Below are positions 20,789-32,704 of a DNA stretch of 64,000 nucleotides, in pieces; within the stretch, counting starts at the first letter, position 1, and every line of letters starts with the position of its first letter. Source of the DNA: Apostichopus japonicus (taxonomy: Eukaryota > Echinodermata > Holothuroidea > Aspidochirotida > Stichopodidae); the NCBI RefSeq assembly GCF_037975245.1, contig NC_092581.1:6167501-6231500 (forward strand), in the 5' to 3' direction. Below the pieces are notes generated by a model that worked only from the letters and a program-made list of their open reading frames with translations, had not been told where the DNA came from and searched no databases. The position numbers and the translations under genes were made by a program.

Positions 20789-23700
20789 GGTTCCTTGCTT
20801 GGGGTATATGACAATACACATAATATTATCAAGCAAGATTGGGCTCAAATAGTCCAAGTAATTGTGGTCCTACATGTTCCCATAAAGTAATCAACACTAT
20901 AGCCAAAACTTTTGTGATCACAAAATGTGATCGGATTTTGGATCAAAAGGCACTTTTGAGATCTAAATATGGCGTCGAAAATGTAAGAAATATAAGAGAC
21001 CTACAAGCGTGTCAACAGATATGATAACATTGGTGACCTCAGATGACATGACCTTTAAGTTTCAAAATGTTCCACCACCCCGTTCACAACTTGTCCCAAA
21101 ATATCAACCATGTCACACCTTGGCATTGAGATTTAATTGCATTAAATTAAAAAAAATTAACTTTGAACTTGTATACATAACTTCACACACAAAGGTCACC
21201 CGAAGGTCAACCTATTGACATTTTTGATCGGTGAGACCTAAATAGAGCATGACTGTAAAAATTCAAACATTTTTTTCTTTGCCCATTTTCTCCCCCTAAA
21301 ATACTACTTTTTTAACATTAGCTGACCTTTGGTGACGTTGGACCACATGACCGTTAAGTTTGAAAATATTCCCCTATACCATTTGCAACTTATCCAAAAA
21401 AATAAACCTTGTCACACCTTGGCACTGGGAGTTATTGCATTAAATGTGTGAAAATTAACTTTGACCTCATATAACTTCACACACGAAGGTCACATGGGGG
21501 TCAACCCGTTGACATTTATGATCAGAAGGTACCTTTAACATCTGAAAATAGCATCGAAACTGTAAAAATCCACAAAACACGAAAAGATCACCAGAGGTCA
21601 AATTGAGGTCAAGGGTCACCCAGATGCGGGTCGACAATTGGATTACATTGAAGCAACTCCCAACCCTAACGGACAATTTGTTCTCAAGTTATCGCAAAAA
21701 TACTAGTTTTTTTATCATTAATTGACCTTTGGTGACCTCGGATCACATGACCCTTAAGTTTGAAAATATTCCCCTATACCATTTGCAACTACTCCAAAAA
21801 TATCAACCTTGTCACAACTTGGAACTGGGAGTTATTGCATTAAATGTCTGAAAATTAACTTTGACCCCATATAACTTCGCACACGAAGGTCACACGGGGG
21901 TCAACCCATTGACATTTATGATCAGAAGGTACCTTTAACATCTGAAAATAGCATCGAAACTGTAAAAATCCACAAAACATGAAAAGGTCACCAGAGGTCA
22001 AATTGAGGTCAAGGGTCACCCAGATGCGGGTCGACAATTGGATTACATTGAAGCAACTCCCAACCCTAACGGACAATTTGTTCTCAAGTTATCGCAAAAA
22101 TACTAGTTTTTTATCATTAATTGACCTTTGGTGACCTCGGATCACATGACCCTTAAGTTTGAAAATATTCCCTATACCATTTGCAACTACTCCAAAAATA
22201 TCAACCTTGTCACAACTTGGAACTGGGAGTTATTGCATTAAATGTCTGAAAATTAACTTTGACCTCATATAACTTCGCACACGAAGGTCACACGGGGGTC
22301 AACCCATTGACATTTATGATCAGAAGGTACCTTTAACATCTGAAAATAGCATCGAAACTGTAAAAATCCACAAAACATGAAAAGGTCACCAGAGGTCAAA
22401 TTGAGGTCAAGGGTCACCCAGATGCGGGTCGACAATTGGATTACATTGAAGCAACTGCCAATCCTAATGGACAATTTGTTCTCAAGTTACCGCAAAAATA
22501 CTAGTTTTTTATCATTAATTGACCTTTGGTGACCTCGGATCACATGACCCTTAAGTTTGAAAATATTCCCCTATACCATTTGCAACTTGTCTCAAAATAT
22601 CAACTGTGTAACACCTTGGCACTTGGAGTTATTACACTAAATGTCTGAAAATTAACTTTGACCTCATATAACTTAACATACAAAGGTCACCTTGGGTCAA
22701 CTTATTGACATTTTTGATTGATGAGACCTAAATTAGAGCATCAAACTATACAAATTCAAACATTTTTTCTTTGCCCATTTTCTGCCCCCAAAATACTAGT
22801 TTTTTAACATTAATTGACCTTTGGTGACCTCGGATCACATGACCGTTAAGTTTGAAAATATTTCCCTATACCATTTGCAACTTGTCCAAAAATATCAACC
22901 ATGTCACACCTTGGAACTGGGAGTTGTTGCATTAAATGTCTGAAAATTAACTTTGACCTCGTATAACTTCGCACACGAAGGTCACACGGGTGTCAACCAA
23001 TTGACATTTTTGATCGGAAGGTACCTTTGATATCCAAATCTAGCATCAAAACCAAACATTTCCTTTTTTGATCGTTTCCTCCCAAAATAAGCACATTTTT
23101 TCTAATGTGACCTTTGACCTTTTGACCTTGATTTCAGATGTAGTTTAATCTCCTGATTCCAAAAAACAAAACGACAAGTCTGTACAACCATCCTAACTCC
23201 GACCGAAAAACTTTGACCCCATATAACTTCGCACATAAAGGTCACACGGGGTCAACCTATTGACATTTATGATCAGAAGGTACCTTTGACATCTGAAAAT
23301 AGCATCAAAACTGTAAAAATCCCCAAAAACACGTAAAGGTCACCAGAGGTCAAATTGAGGTCAAGGGTCACCCAGATGCGGGTCGACAATTGGATAACAT
23401 TGAAGCAACTCCCAACCCTAACGGACATTTCGTTCTCAAGTTATCGCAAAAATACTAGTTTTTTATCATTAATTGACCTTTGGGGACCTCGGATCACATG
23501 ACCGTTAAGTTTGAAAATGCTCCCCTAACCAGTTCACAACTTGTCCCAAAATATCAATCTTGTCACACATTGGCACTGGGAGTTATTGCAGTTTTAATAT
23601 TTTCGGTTTTTGGACCATAACTGACCTTTGGTGACCTTTGTGGGCACCAGAAACAATAGGGCACACCTTCTCCATATGGCGGATCTATAGTCCAAGTTTG

Positions 23701-23836
23701 GCCTCAATCCAACATTCCCTTATTGAGATAGAGCGTACCCAAGCAAGTGTCACAGACACACACACACACATACATACATACATACACACACACGCCAACC
23801 TGACTGCATAGGTTCCTTTTGCTAAAGCAAGGAACC
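20789..23836. mobile_element. Helentron-like element with ~399-bp tandem core
   Basis: Left motif GGTTCCTTGCTT (20789-20800) is the exact inverse of AAGCAAGGAACC (23825-23836). The core is a tandem array, then CA/TACA repeats, GCATAGG, and a hairpin GGTTCCTTTTGC TAAA GCAAGGAACC followed by AAAAA. The same plan is seen at 18449-19195. ACAAGAGCCCAAGGGCAC precedes the left motif, so the true 5' end may be some 20 bp earlier. No Rep/helicase remains. Confidence 0.6.
21015..23690. repeat. Tandem array, unit about 399 bp, rich in TGACCTTTGG/AGGTCA
   Basis: TTGACCTTTGGTGACCTCGG starts units at 21722, 22121 and 22519 (steps 399 and 398), with shorter or diverged units at 21320, 22814 and 23474. Each unit holds many TGACC, AGGTCA and GGTCAAC words. 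Reverse-strand frames (for example 21467-21676 and 21855-22076) repeat the same apparent 69-residue peptide only because the DNA repeats. Confidence 0.93.
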
Positions 23837-24149
23837 AAAAATGGTAACATCACTTTGAAGGGGAAAAATGGGACAGTATATTTTTTAAGCTCCTATTTAG
23901 TTACCTTATTTATTATTTTAACACAGTACTCAGCTACCTCCAGAAAAACATACATTGTTCAACGACACGTAGGCGGGATAATGTCGCTGTGTCGGGTGAG
24001 ACTGCAATTTGTCTCACAAAAAGGTATAAAATATAACAAAGAATATGATAAACATGTACTTCTAGGCTTGTAGGCACTCCCCCCCCCCCCCCACCATCCA
24101 TGAAAAAGAAAATGTTTCTTACATACACTCATGTTGGGAATGTCCAGGT

Positions 24150-24795
24150 CAAGGGCGGCGGAAGCACTTTTAATCTGGGGGGAGGGGGCACCGACATCAA
24201 AGGGCACTTTGCAGAAATTCGATTGGACTGATGCAGCCTTATATTTAGTACCCTTTATAACTCTTATTGTATTATCTTATTTGTGTATACACATCACTCC
24301 ATCAACGCCCCCCCCCCCCCCCGCCTAAAGGAAAATATGCAATATCCAATGCGCAAATTGGGAAACAAGGAACAAGTTTTCTTTTGAGACAAAATGAGGT
24401 GAAATCATGTTAGTAGCTAATGTAGGGATCTTCCGAATTAGAGTTTTTTTCTTGTTAATATCTTAACAAATTTTTTCCATTCGAAATAGCTTTGAGTTTG
24501 ACCCACAGAAATTCATTAAAAGTCACGGGCTTAGCCAGGATTTGCAAAGTTATATGCACGACTATCTGAGCGGAGCGCCACCATCGGTTGGCGCGGAACG
24601 TACTATAAAAATTTTGGTTTACAAACCCCTCAGATGGCCGGAAACGGCCCTTCCCGAGTGTTCATTCTGGTTCCCTGGCCTCTTGCTAACTTGAGGCACC
24701 TCAATTTTTATGTAGAAAAAAGGCACATTTTTAACCTGAGGAAAAGTGGGGGGGGGGGCACGTGCCCCCTGTGCCCCCCGGTTCCGCCGCCATTG
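24150..24795. mobile_element. hAT-type nonautonomous element (CAAGGGCGGCGGAA ends)
   Basis: Ends CAAGGGCGGCGGAAG and CTTCCGCCGCCATTG-like (CGGTTCCGCCGCCATTG) form an inverted repeat. A perfect 8-bp GTCCAGGT duplication lies at 24142-24149 and 24796-24803. The interior has the common module around 24560-24640 in reverse orientation and G/C runs near both ends. It is nested in the 20.5-25.2 kb composite. Confidence 0.87.
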
Positions 24796-24990
24796 GTCCA
24801 GGTATACAATTGACTAGTTAGAAAAAAAAATTGATCGTACAAAAAGCGTGGTAGCCCAGATGAACTGCGCTTACGGTGGTGTTACACGGAAATATTCGGG
24901 CATCATGATGCTAAATAAAGAAAATCATGGAATTGTCGGGCAAAAATTTGAAAAAGATTCGGGCAAGCTACTGCATATTTATATATATAT

Positions 24991-25147
24991 ATTTCCAGAG
25001 GACAAGAAATTCGGGCAAAAGTCCTGAAAAATTCGGGCAGCCTAAGAGGAGGAAAAAAAAAAAAATATATATATATATTTTTCTTTCTCCTCTTAGGCTG
25101 CCCGAATTTTTCAGGACTTTTGCCCGAATTTCTTGTCCTCTGGAAAT
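24991..25147. repeat. Perfect 61-bp-arm hairpin
   Basis: Arms 24991-25051 and 25087-25147 are exact reverse complements over 61 bp (inner end CCTAAGAGGAG, outer end ATTTCCAGAGG), separated by a 35-bp A-run/TA/T-rich loop. Arm sequence resembles the CCCGAATTTTTC words in the family A tandem units. Confidence 0.96.
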
Positions 25148-25211
25148 TTGGGGGGGGGGGGCAGTCTTCCCCCCTGCCCCCCCCCCCGCCTCGTACGCCT
25201 ATGGTGGCATT

Positions 25212-25585
25212 GGTCGGAGGTGGGGTAACATGCGTAGGTTAATACCGAATCGCATCTCATTAATATTCATGAGGGGTTGGGCCGAACGTAATTTCGTTGA
25301 AAATTGCTCGTAATCACTCTAAGTCAATAACGCAAGGTTTGATCATTCCCATACTTGGGTGGTGGATTACCCATAATGAGTAGATGGTCCCTATTGTTTG
25401 TGGTCCCAATTAATATTCATGAGTGGGCGGGGCTTCCAACAATTTCTTTAAATGCTTCAGTGGGGACACAACAACAATATGAGAAAATGAAATCTCCTGT
25501 TGCAGTGAGTTCTAGGTTCACCCCCACTTTTACTGGACTAATAGCCTAAACCCCGCCTACACCGTCTGTCAATCAATCGTCGAAA
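25212..25585. other. No gene recognised
   Basis: Two stretches with TTAATATTCATGAG (about 25260 and 25410) hint at an old duplication; no coding evidence. Confidence 0.45.
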
Positions 25586-25589
25586 TTTC

Positions 25590-25800
25590 CGAGGAGGGGG
25601 GTTGTCCGGAGTGGGAATTCTCCGGGGGGCAATTGTCAGGGTTCAGGCAATTGTCCGGGTGGGAATTGTCTGGGGGGGGGGGAATTGTCAGGATTTGGAA
25701 TTGTCCGGACGGGAATTGTCCGAGGGGGTGTCGTCCGGGAGGTAATCGTCCAGGGGAATTCGTCCAGTGGGGAGTTGTCCGGGAACCCTGTACGTTTATA
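25590..25800. repeat. Dispersed minisatellite element, GGGAATTGTCC type (copy 2)
   Basis: Units GGGGAATTGTCCGG and variants, the complement of the array at 19.7-20.05 kb. It ends GAGTTGTCCGGGAACC, like the ends at 45700 and 50765. Glycine/proline-rich frames here are artefacts. Confidence 0.85.
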
Positions 25801-26060
25801 ACGAGGAGTCGCAATCCCGCCACAACACAGTTAATGACAGTGCTGTACACATTGAACAAGGGAGGGGGGGGGGAGTAGCCATTGGCTAAGAAATGAAAAA
25901 AAGAAGAAGTTAGGGACAGCTTTTAGAAGTGGTATTATAACCGCCATTATCAGTTGTTGCAATTCCAACGTAAATAAAGTGAAAAGTATATCGCACGGAA
26001 ATAAATATTCGTTATTTCGTTAGCTGATATCGAAATATTAATCTGATATGAAAAATAATG

Positions 26061-26130
26061 TGTGAAAGTAAGTTGGCCTGACGTTTCGATCCTAGCAGGA
26101 TCGAAACGTCAGGTCAACTTACTTTACACA
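26061..26130. repeat. Imperfect 70-bp palindrome
   Basis: TGTGAAAGTAAGTTGGCCTG, ACGTTTCGATCCT, then AGC, then the inverse with two mismatches. Small inverted repeats of this CGTTTCGATCCT type are usual for foldback or MITE-like repeats. Confidence 0.9.
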
Positions 26131-26522
26131 TATTCTTACACAGGCTCTTAAGTGGATAAGCAGTTTGCTAACAGTTTTATTTTATTACGAAAAATAAAAC
26201 AATCCCGAACGTTTGCTTCTAGTTTTCAATGATTACCATCTGCGAGGTTGTGTCAAACGATCATACACAGTAAGTCAATGGCGCTTCTCCATTGACTTGT
26301 GAGAGAAATAGCACACTGATGTACCATCGACTTTGTCGCGCGTGTCGCTGGAAATGAGACTTGCTTTAGTCGGTATAGCGGTTAAGGAGTTAAATTAACT
26401 GCAAAGGGGTTATTTTAGCACGTATGGTACATGCGGTCAGGGAAAGAAAAAATTGCTTCGTGTTTTTCGCTAAACTATGCGTAAGAATGTTTGCCTAATC
26501 AGAACATACTGTAATGCAGAAC
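26131..26522. other. No gene recognised
   Basis: Contains a short inverted repeat AAGTCAATGG / CCATTGACTT near 26273-26300; nothing else supportable. Confidence 0.5.
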
Positions 26523-26890
26523 AGTAGCGTAGGGAGGTACTTTTGAGTGGGGGGCTGAAGACTGATGGCCGGCCTGGGGGAGGGGTCTAAGGGGAGGGGG
26601 TACCCCCTCCCCTATGGTTTTTTTTTGCATTTCCAGGTGGCCTCAGATGCAGTTTGGTGCAATATAGCACAAGTTCAACACCCACTCCATTTTGTAAATA
26701 ATTTTGCATTTTCACCTGGCCTTAGATGCAATTTGGTGCTCCAAATGAGATTTTTTTCTCATTTGGAAATGAAAAAGGGGTTTTCTGACTTGCGAAGCGG
26801 GGGGGGGGGCGGAATGATACTTCCGCCCCCCCATATTTTTCACTGGGGGCTGGCGCCCCCCCCCCCCAGCCCCACTATACCGAGGACTGT
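26523..26890. mobile_element. Probable degraded hAT-type repeat with G/C runs
   Basis: Begins CAGTAGCGTAGGGAGG like family B ends and has paired G-rich and C-rich stretches (26797-26810, 26859-26868). The right terminal repeat is not recognisable. Confidence 0.4.
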
Positions 26891-29540
26891 CGCCAAACAT
26901 TTTTAGGGATTTTTAGGATTATGTTGCGCCTTGATTTCATCCTTTTATGGCATTTGTAAAATCTTGGGCGCATTTTCAAACTGAACAGTAATGAAGCTCA
27001 ACCGTTCTCTAACCAGACTAGCCTAATGTACGAAGAACTCAAAATGAACAAAGTCTAATGTTATCGTTTTCATTTTCCAGTTTTCACCTACGGTGAAACG
27101 GCCAAAATGGTTCAAAAGTATATTGATTTGGTTTTATATTTACTCGAGACAATTCATCTTTCTTATCAATCGTTAAAGGAACTAATGTGCATGGGTTAAT
27201 CTGAGAAGATCGTTTCATTCCATGCATGTATATAGCTGACAATTGCATCTCTGGAATCGTTCATTTCAATTAAGTATTCATACCAAATACTAGACAAACT
27301 AAAGTATAGATATAACTTAGCTGTTAGAATGATGCAACCAGTCGTTTTTTTTCCCTCATATATAGCCAATTTACCACCAGATGGATTACTGACCCCCTCT
27401 GAGTGGTTACCTACTGTATGAGGAATACTAAGATTAACGGATTTCTGAAGGTAAACCGTTACTGACAGATTATGCCAAAACGCTCGGTAAGTAAAAGTAA
27501 TTTGTAGGAATTAAATGCTTTCACGTGAAATCTTTTACATCTCATCAATACTTCAACAATCTTAAGTCTAATCCAATGATACGCTTCGGTAAACCTTACA
27601 TTGTGACAGTGTGACGGTTAGGTTTTGTTATTTGACTGAGTGTGTCGATAACGTGTTATGCACGGATACGGTACGTAACGGGCGATAGTTTAATACACAG
27701 GTTGTAACGTAACGTTAAGACCGTAAATATCATTACCAAACTACGTTAGATCCATATGTACATGCGCGATGTTTCGTGATTTTATCGCGAATATGAACAC
27801 GGTTACAAGAAATATGTACTAACTTATAACAACAGCCTTTGAAGAGGCACAGAACAGTCATACGTATAACATCGTGTTATAGTCCATGTCTCTGGTATTT
27901 TCACGAATAAAACAAAATTCCAATCTCTAATTCTGTTTCGTCGTTAATGACGTCATATCTTTAACATTAACCATGGGGGACTGCTTGAACCCATTGTCGA
28001 CGTTGTATCCGGTCTTCACTATATTTACCAAATGTAACCTCATTGATCTCCGGTTGAAAAGCAATTGCAAGCGAAAATACGTTTTGCCCAAAGTCTGTTT
28101 TACCTCCATGGTTTAAGTAAGTATTCTCTTTGACGATCGCAAAGACAGCTGTCATTTTTTTTCTCACTGCATTCCTTGCGCGTTTTTGACCCCTTATTCA
28201 GTGTTCGAAAAAAACACAAGCTGAGGTCAAATACAATAGATACGGTATGGGCTAGGTTAGGATTGTGATCGTACGTCAAATTTAATAAATTCATAAAATA
28301 TATTTTAAATACAAGTCAGATGACCAAGATAGGTTAACTCCCCCAAGAGACGTTACTGTTAGTCTCGTGGAGTAACTCACGGAAGGTTTGTTTGTGAATT
28401 TCACGTACTTCCGACCATTATATTATATCTCAGTGAGAGTTAAAGGTTAATTCTACCATACATGCCATCATTGCTGGTCTGTGTGATGGAAATAATGGAC
28501 ATGAACAATTCCCTCACTGAAGAGCTAAGAAAAAAATCTTGCACCATTCGGAAATGATCACAAATTTAACGCTTATTTTTTTTTTGGCATACACACATCT
28601 GCAGGCAGACTTGATTAAGTCTTAGTAGGCTAAAACCTCATCGAGCCACTTCTGTTGCAATTCTTTATGTTTCCTTGAGTTTATTATAGTGTTTAATTCT
28701 GTAATTCAGATTCGAGCTTTTCACAGATGAAATATGACATCACAGATTAACAAAAATGATAGCTAATTCTGGTCAGGACTTTATAAACTAGGATATTTCC
28801 CAAATGGTACAAGATTTTTCTTAGCTGTTTGCGAGAGTTGTTCTTCACAAATAATATATGTCATAAAATCCAAAGATGATGATTGGGATTTTGTCCGCCA
28901 TTGATGTCAGGGCAATACCCGAAAGAAATGAAAAATAAAATAATGCATATCATACGCATAATCCTTCACAAACAAGAATAACAACTCCAAATCCACTCCA
29001 TAACAACTCCCTGTATGAACTCCTATTCAGGAATATCGATGAAAGCATTTTATTGTTATTGTTACTTGTTGCCAATAGCAACAATGACACTGACGTGAAT
29101 TCTAAATGATCGAGAAAACCGGAAAACTACACATTTTTTTGTGTTTGTGTGTGAGTGCGTGTGTTAATTGATTTCTCGGTGAAAGTAATACTGACCAGTA
29201 AAATAGGTACCTGCAAGGTCGTGGTTATTAGGATAATCCTGGAATCTGTTCCTCAAACGGACGAAATAATTTTCGATCTGAAAAGTGAATTGCGAAAGCA
29301 AAGAAAGAGAAATCAAGAAAAACTTAGAAGATATAAATGTTATTGTTTAACTGGAAATAACAAAGAAAACCTGGATGAATTGATCAATAACAATGTTTCT
29401 TTAACAAACCAGCTTGTTGCTTATGTGTCTAATTATATTGTGGAGTTTTATCACTCAAGGAATATTCTTTTTTATTATTTGAAATTCAGTTTCAGTCACT
29501 TTCTTTCACTTTGATGTATTATTCTAACGAACATAAATAT
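26891..29540. other. 2.6 kb with no recognised gene
   Basis: Apparently unique AT-rich sequence. A minus-strand frame at 27967-28167 (GGKTDFGQNVFSLAIAFQPE) and a plus-strand frame at 29155-29514 (charged, Lys/Arg-rich) look marginally protein-like but lack supporting splice sites or family motifs, and I do not call them genes. Confidence 0.4.
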
Positions 29541-29559
29541 CCTTCCTTGCTAGTGATAA

Positions 29560-29832
29560 AATGGATGAATGGATGAATGAATGGATATATGTATAGATGG
29601 GATGGATGGACAGATGGATGAATGGATGAATGAATGGATGAATCATGGAAGAATGGATAGATGAATGGATGGATGGATGGATGGAAGAATGGACGAATGA
29701 ATGAATAAATAGACCGATGGATGGACGGACGGCTGGATGTATGAATGAATGGATGGATGCAAAGATGGATGGATGGGTGGATGTATAGATGGATGCATGG
29801 ATGGATTGATGCATGGATGGATGGATGACGTT
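29560..29832. repeat. GGAT/GAAT tetranucleotide microsatellite
   Basis: Degenerate GGATGGAT and GAATGGAT repeats over about 270 bp. Both strands are open for long stretches because of the repeat. Confidence 0.95.
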
Positions 29833-30047
29833 AAAACAGAAACCGATTTAAAATATGCTTTCATAGCTGTACCTAAGCTGTCAATCGCACAGGATTTGAT
29901 ACTAGGACAGTTTGCGTACGGATATGTGCGTGTCACTCTGGGTGGCGAAGACTACAGGAGAGCTACTGGTGGTGTGGTGATGTATCCGGTTGATTTAGAG
30001 GACAAATGCATGTCCATGTATAATTGCGTTCAAGATAATGGACATTA
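29828..30047 (+). CDS. Unassigned open frame, possible exon fragment
   Basis: After the microsatellite the frame reads [20 protein letters not shown], then [20 protein letters not shown] and [16 protein letters not shown], ending at TAA. The composition is ordinary for a globular protein, unlike the repeat frames. No domain is recognised and no clear splice acceptor is visible. Another frame follows at 30038-30256 ([20 protein letters not shown]). This could be a decayed gene fragment or chance. Confidence 0.2.
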
Positions 30048-30243
30048 ATTCAATAGAATTCCTCAAAACACTACCAAAATACAGTAACGCCATGCTAGGA
30101 AATGACCTGTCACAGTGTGACGCATCAGCAGGCGCTGCGATTGATATCTCTGCAAAAGGCTCCCCGTTGTTGTGCGCAATTAAATATTACAATTTAAGGT
30201 CTCTGCGGGATATCCTTAAAAGAATAGCATATCATAAAATCAC

Positions 30244-30305
30244 AACTTTTTTATAAAACAATGATGTACTCATATGGAGTAACATCATTGTTTTATAAAA
30301 AAGTT
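30244..30305. repeat. 62-bp near-perfect palindrome
   Basis: AACTTTTTTATAAAACAATG ATGTACTC, then ATATG, then the inverse with one extra base (GAGTAACATCATTG...). The palindrome includes a frame end, so it is a later insertion or fold-back duplication. Confidence 0.92.
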
Positions 30306-31580
30306 ATGGCCACTGAGCATGAAGGAAGCTACTTACTGAGCATTGCGACTGAACAGCTGTTGTATAAGGTTAACCTCATAAATACTCTTGTGTGTGTGTG
30401 TGTGTGGTTGCATGAGAGACAGTTGCACACCCCTAACACCCCTCTATAATTCTTCTCCAGTTGTATGCAAAAGTCATCCGAATTATCTTTTTTTCCCCGA
30501 ATGAAGATGTTCCCTCGACCCCTCCTTTGCGCACGCCACTATCTGTATACTAGTCATTGCGTGATGTCCGCGGGCCCGCACTTTGCCAAGCTGTGATGTA
30601 TATATGTGCTGATCTTTCTACAGTAAGTTCATAGCCTATACCATGCATGCGGGATATTGAAACATGGATTAATCCCTGCTCTTTCCCCCGTCATTCTTGA
30701 CATTACTGAGTAAAAACTGCATGCTGCCTTAGGTTGTTGCCTTTAACATATAGCTTGCATTAACTATAACAGATATCGTTGAAGCTTCGTGATACCGAAA
30801 TATACTAAAACATAATGAAGCTACCTTTAATCTAACAAAATAAACTAAGAAAACTGAGGCAGTCAAATAGTACGTATCACGTGGTAAGATTTCAAGAGGA
30901 ACTTCACTTGTTTGTATCTTCTTTCTCTTCAAATAACCTACACTGAGATTTCACAATTTACATATCTGAGCATCCAGTGGTGTACTCTGCAGGATTAATT
31001 CATATGTGGGAGCCAAACGACTGATTTAGAAAGCGTCTGAACCTACGGCATGGGAAGGCCAAAGTCGAATGGTGGATTCTATCAAGGTAATGAAGTGGTC
31101 CTAGGGTCGTCTCTCAAGTAGTCAGGTCTGGGGGTTCTACACCAGAAAAAAAGTATATGTCAAATGGTTCATTATGAGGCATATTTAGAATTTAAATAAA
31201 GTCTTAAGTTAGCTCTAAAACGCGCAAGGTTTGCTAAAAATATCTTATGTGTGTGTGTGTGTAGGGGGGGGGGGGGTTATAGATCCGTAACGTGGTCTAA
31301 CTCATCCCTCATCCCTACCCCCTTTTGCGCACGCGCCACTGTCATCGACGGAACAAACTTACAGTTTAAGATGGAGTTGAATCAATTTGTGTCTTTTGAA
31401 CTTTCCTGATTTCTCGAAACTTAAACTTAAGCACGAAATACATAAAAATCCAGTTAACCACCAGAAAATTTGATTTGGTTTAGCGAGTATGTATATCAGG
31501 TGGCTCGAGATTCTGAAAATATTCAATAACGACGGTAGCTGTTTTGAGAAGAGTAGCTTAGAAAATTGAATATGAAGTAT
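30306..31580. other. No gene recognised
   Basis: Contains GT repeats at about 30390 and 31246 with a G run (31263-31274). TTGCGCACGCCACT at 30528 and TTGCGCACGCGCCACTG at 31325 look like right ends of hAT-type repeats whose left ends I cannot place. Confidence 0.45.
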
Positions 31581-31873
31581 GCAGGCGCGTGGCGAGGAAT
31601 TTGCCAAGGGAGGTGCGAAGCCTGTAGTGTAGGCACATTATCTAAGCCACTATCTAAGCCACCATGAGTTGGCGCGAAGCATACAAGCAAATTTTGGCCG
31701 AAAATGCCTCCCAGATCGCTTTAAATGGCACTTCCCAGGCCCTGTAAGTTGCATCTAAGCATTTTCTATTTTGAAATTACTAGCGATATCATAAAAAAAC
31801 AAAACAAAATATATGCTCAAGGGAGGGGCGGTCGCCCCTTCCCCCCCCCCCCCCCCCCTTGGCTACGCGCCTG
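31581..31873. mobile_element. hAT-type nonautonomous element (CAGGCGCGTGGC ends)
   Basis: Left end CAGGCGCGTGGCGAGG and right end CTTGGCTACGCGCCTG are inverted. The interior holds the common module in reverse orientation (CTATCTAAGCCACC, TTGGCGCGAAGC) and a long C run at about 31840-31858. No flank duplication is evident. Confidence 0.7.
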
Positions 31874-32566
31874 GTATTATATGAACTATTATTTGTTAGC
31901 TTTCAGAATGTTTTTACCTTTGGTTGAAATTAATGGAAATTTTGTCTGACGCACTCATGCAGTAGTTCGCGCGGTGACATTATTAAACTTGTGTCTATAT
32001 ATATTGGACATTAACTTTAACTTACGTTACAATTCCCAACTATTCCGAACTACTTGACAAGCTAATTTATTCTGTGTTTGCCAAAAGTGTAGTGAATAGG
32101 CTAGTATATGTCAGGTCTGAATGATGAATGTTTTGCATATGTATCCCGTTTCCTGTATCGTATCCTGTTTCCTGACCTTCATTGTCTGCAGTAATAATTC
32201 TTGTAGTGAAATTAATACTGGGAATCCATTCACAAACCAACCCGCGAGGTTCTTCCTGGTTTCACTTCTAGACACCGAAAGTGTCACAGACGCACACACA
32301 CGCACGCACATTCGTTTACATAATAACATCCATAGCTTTATGGTTATGAAGTCACTCATTTTACTGACTTTTATACCGTAATCCAAGCAGCAAAGATAGA
32401 ATTATGCCAAACCATTGAGAATGCTCACACTATGTCGAAACTGTGTAGGAGAGATTTTCGGAATTTGAAGTTAATTAAAAGTTAAATTGAAAGTTAATTT
32501 TCCCTTGAAGACAAGTTTAGGTCACATGGCGTATAGAAGAACAGGGTGCTGTACCATATTACAAAC
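31874..32566. other. No gene recognised
   Basis: CGTCACAGACGCACACACACG near 32285 resembles the CA-rich stretch of the Helentron-like elements. 32505-32560 (GAAGACAAGTTTAGGTCACATG) recurs at 35720-35765. Confidence 0.45.
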
Positions 32567-32704
32567 CTGAAATGGGGGGTATAGGTGTAGCATATCTAAC
32601 CTGAAATGGGGGATATATGTGAAGCCTATCTAACCTGAAATGTGCGATATATAGGTGTAGCCTATCTAACCTGAAATGGGGCATACAGATGCAGCCTATC
32701 TATA
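32567..32704. repeat. Tandem repeat of about 37 bp, four copies
   Basis: CCTGAAATGGGGGATATA and GTGTAGCCTATCTAA alternate four times with small changes. Confidence 0.88.

Larger units (their letters stand above)
20512..25203. mobile_element. Composite family A hAT-type element, 4.7 kb
   Basis: Outer ends CATAGGCGTACGAG and CTCGTACGCCTATG form a perfect 14-bp inverted repeat. The 8-bp sequence GTGGCATT flanks both sides exactly (20504-20511 and 25204-25211). Inside are the common module (about 20565-20680), a Helentron-like element (about 20789-23836), a second hAT-type element (24150-24795) and a perfect hairpin (24991-25147). No transposase frame is seen. This is family A, the same as 3002-4015, enlarged by insertions. 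Confidence 0.85.

Noticed and set aside
21467-22474. Three nearly identical 69-73 residue minus-strand frames (starting SVRVGSCFNVIQLSTR)
   Set aside because: They repeat because the DNA is a 399-bp tandem array; no splice sites, no domain, and neighbouring diverged units lose the frame.
29524-29936. Ser-Ile-His-Pro repeat frames
   Set aside because: Translations of the GGAT microsatellite.
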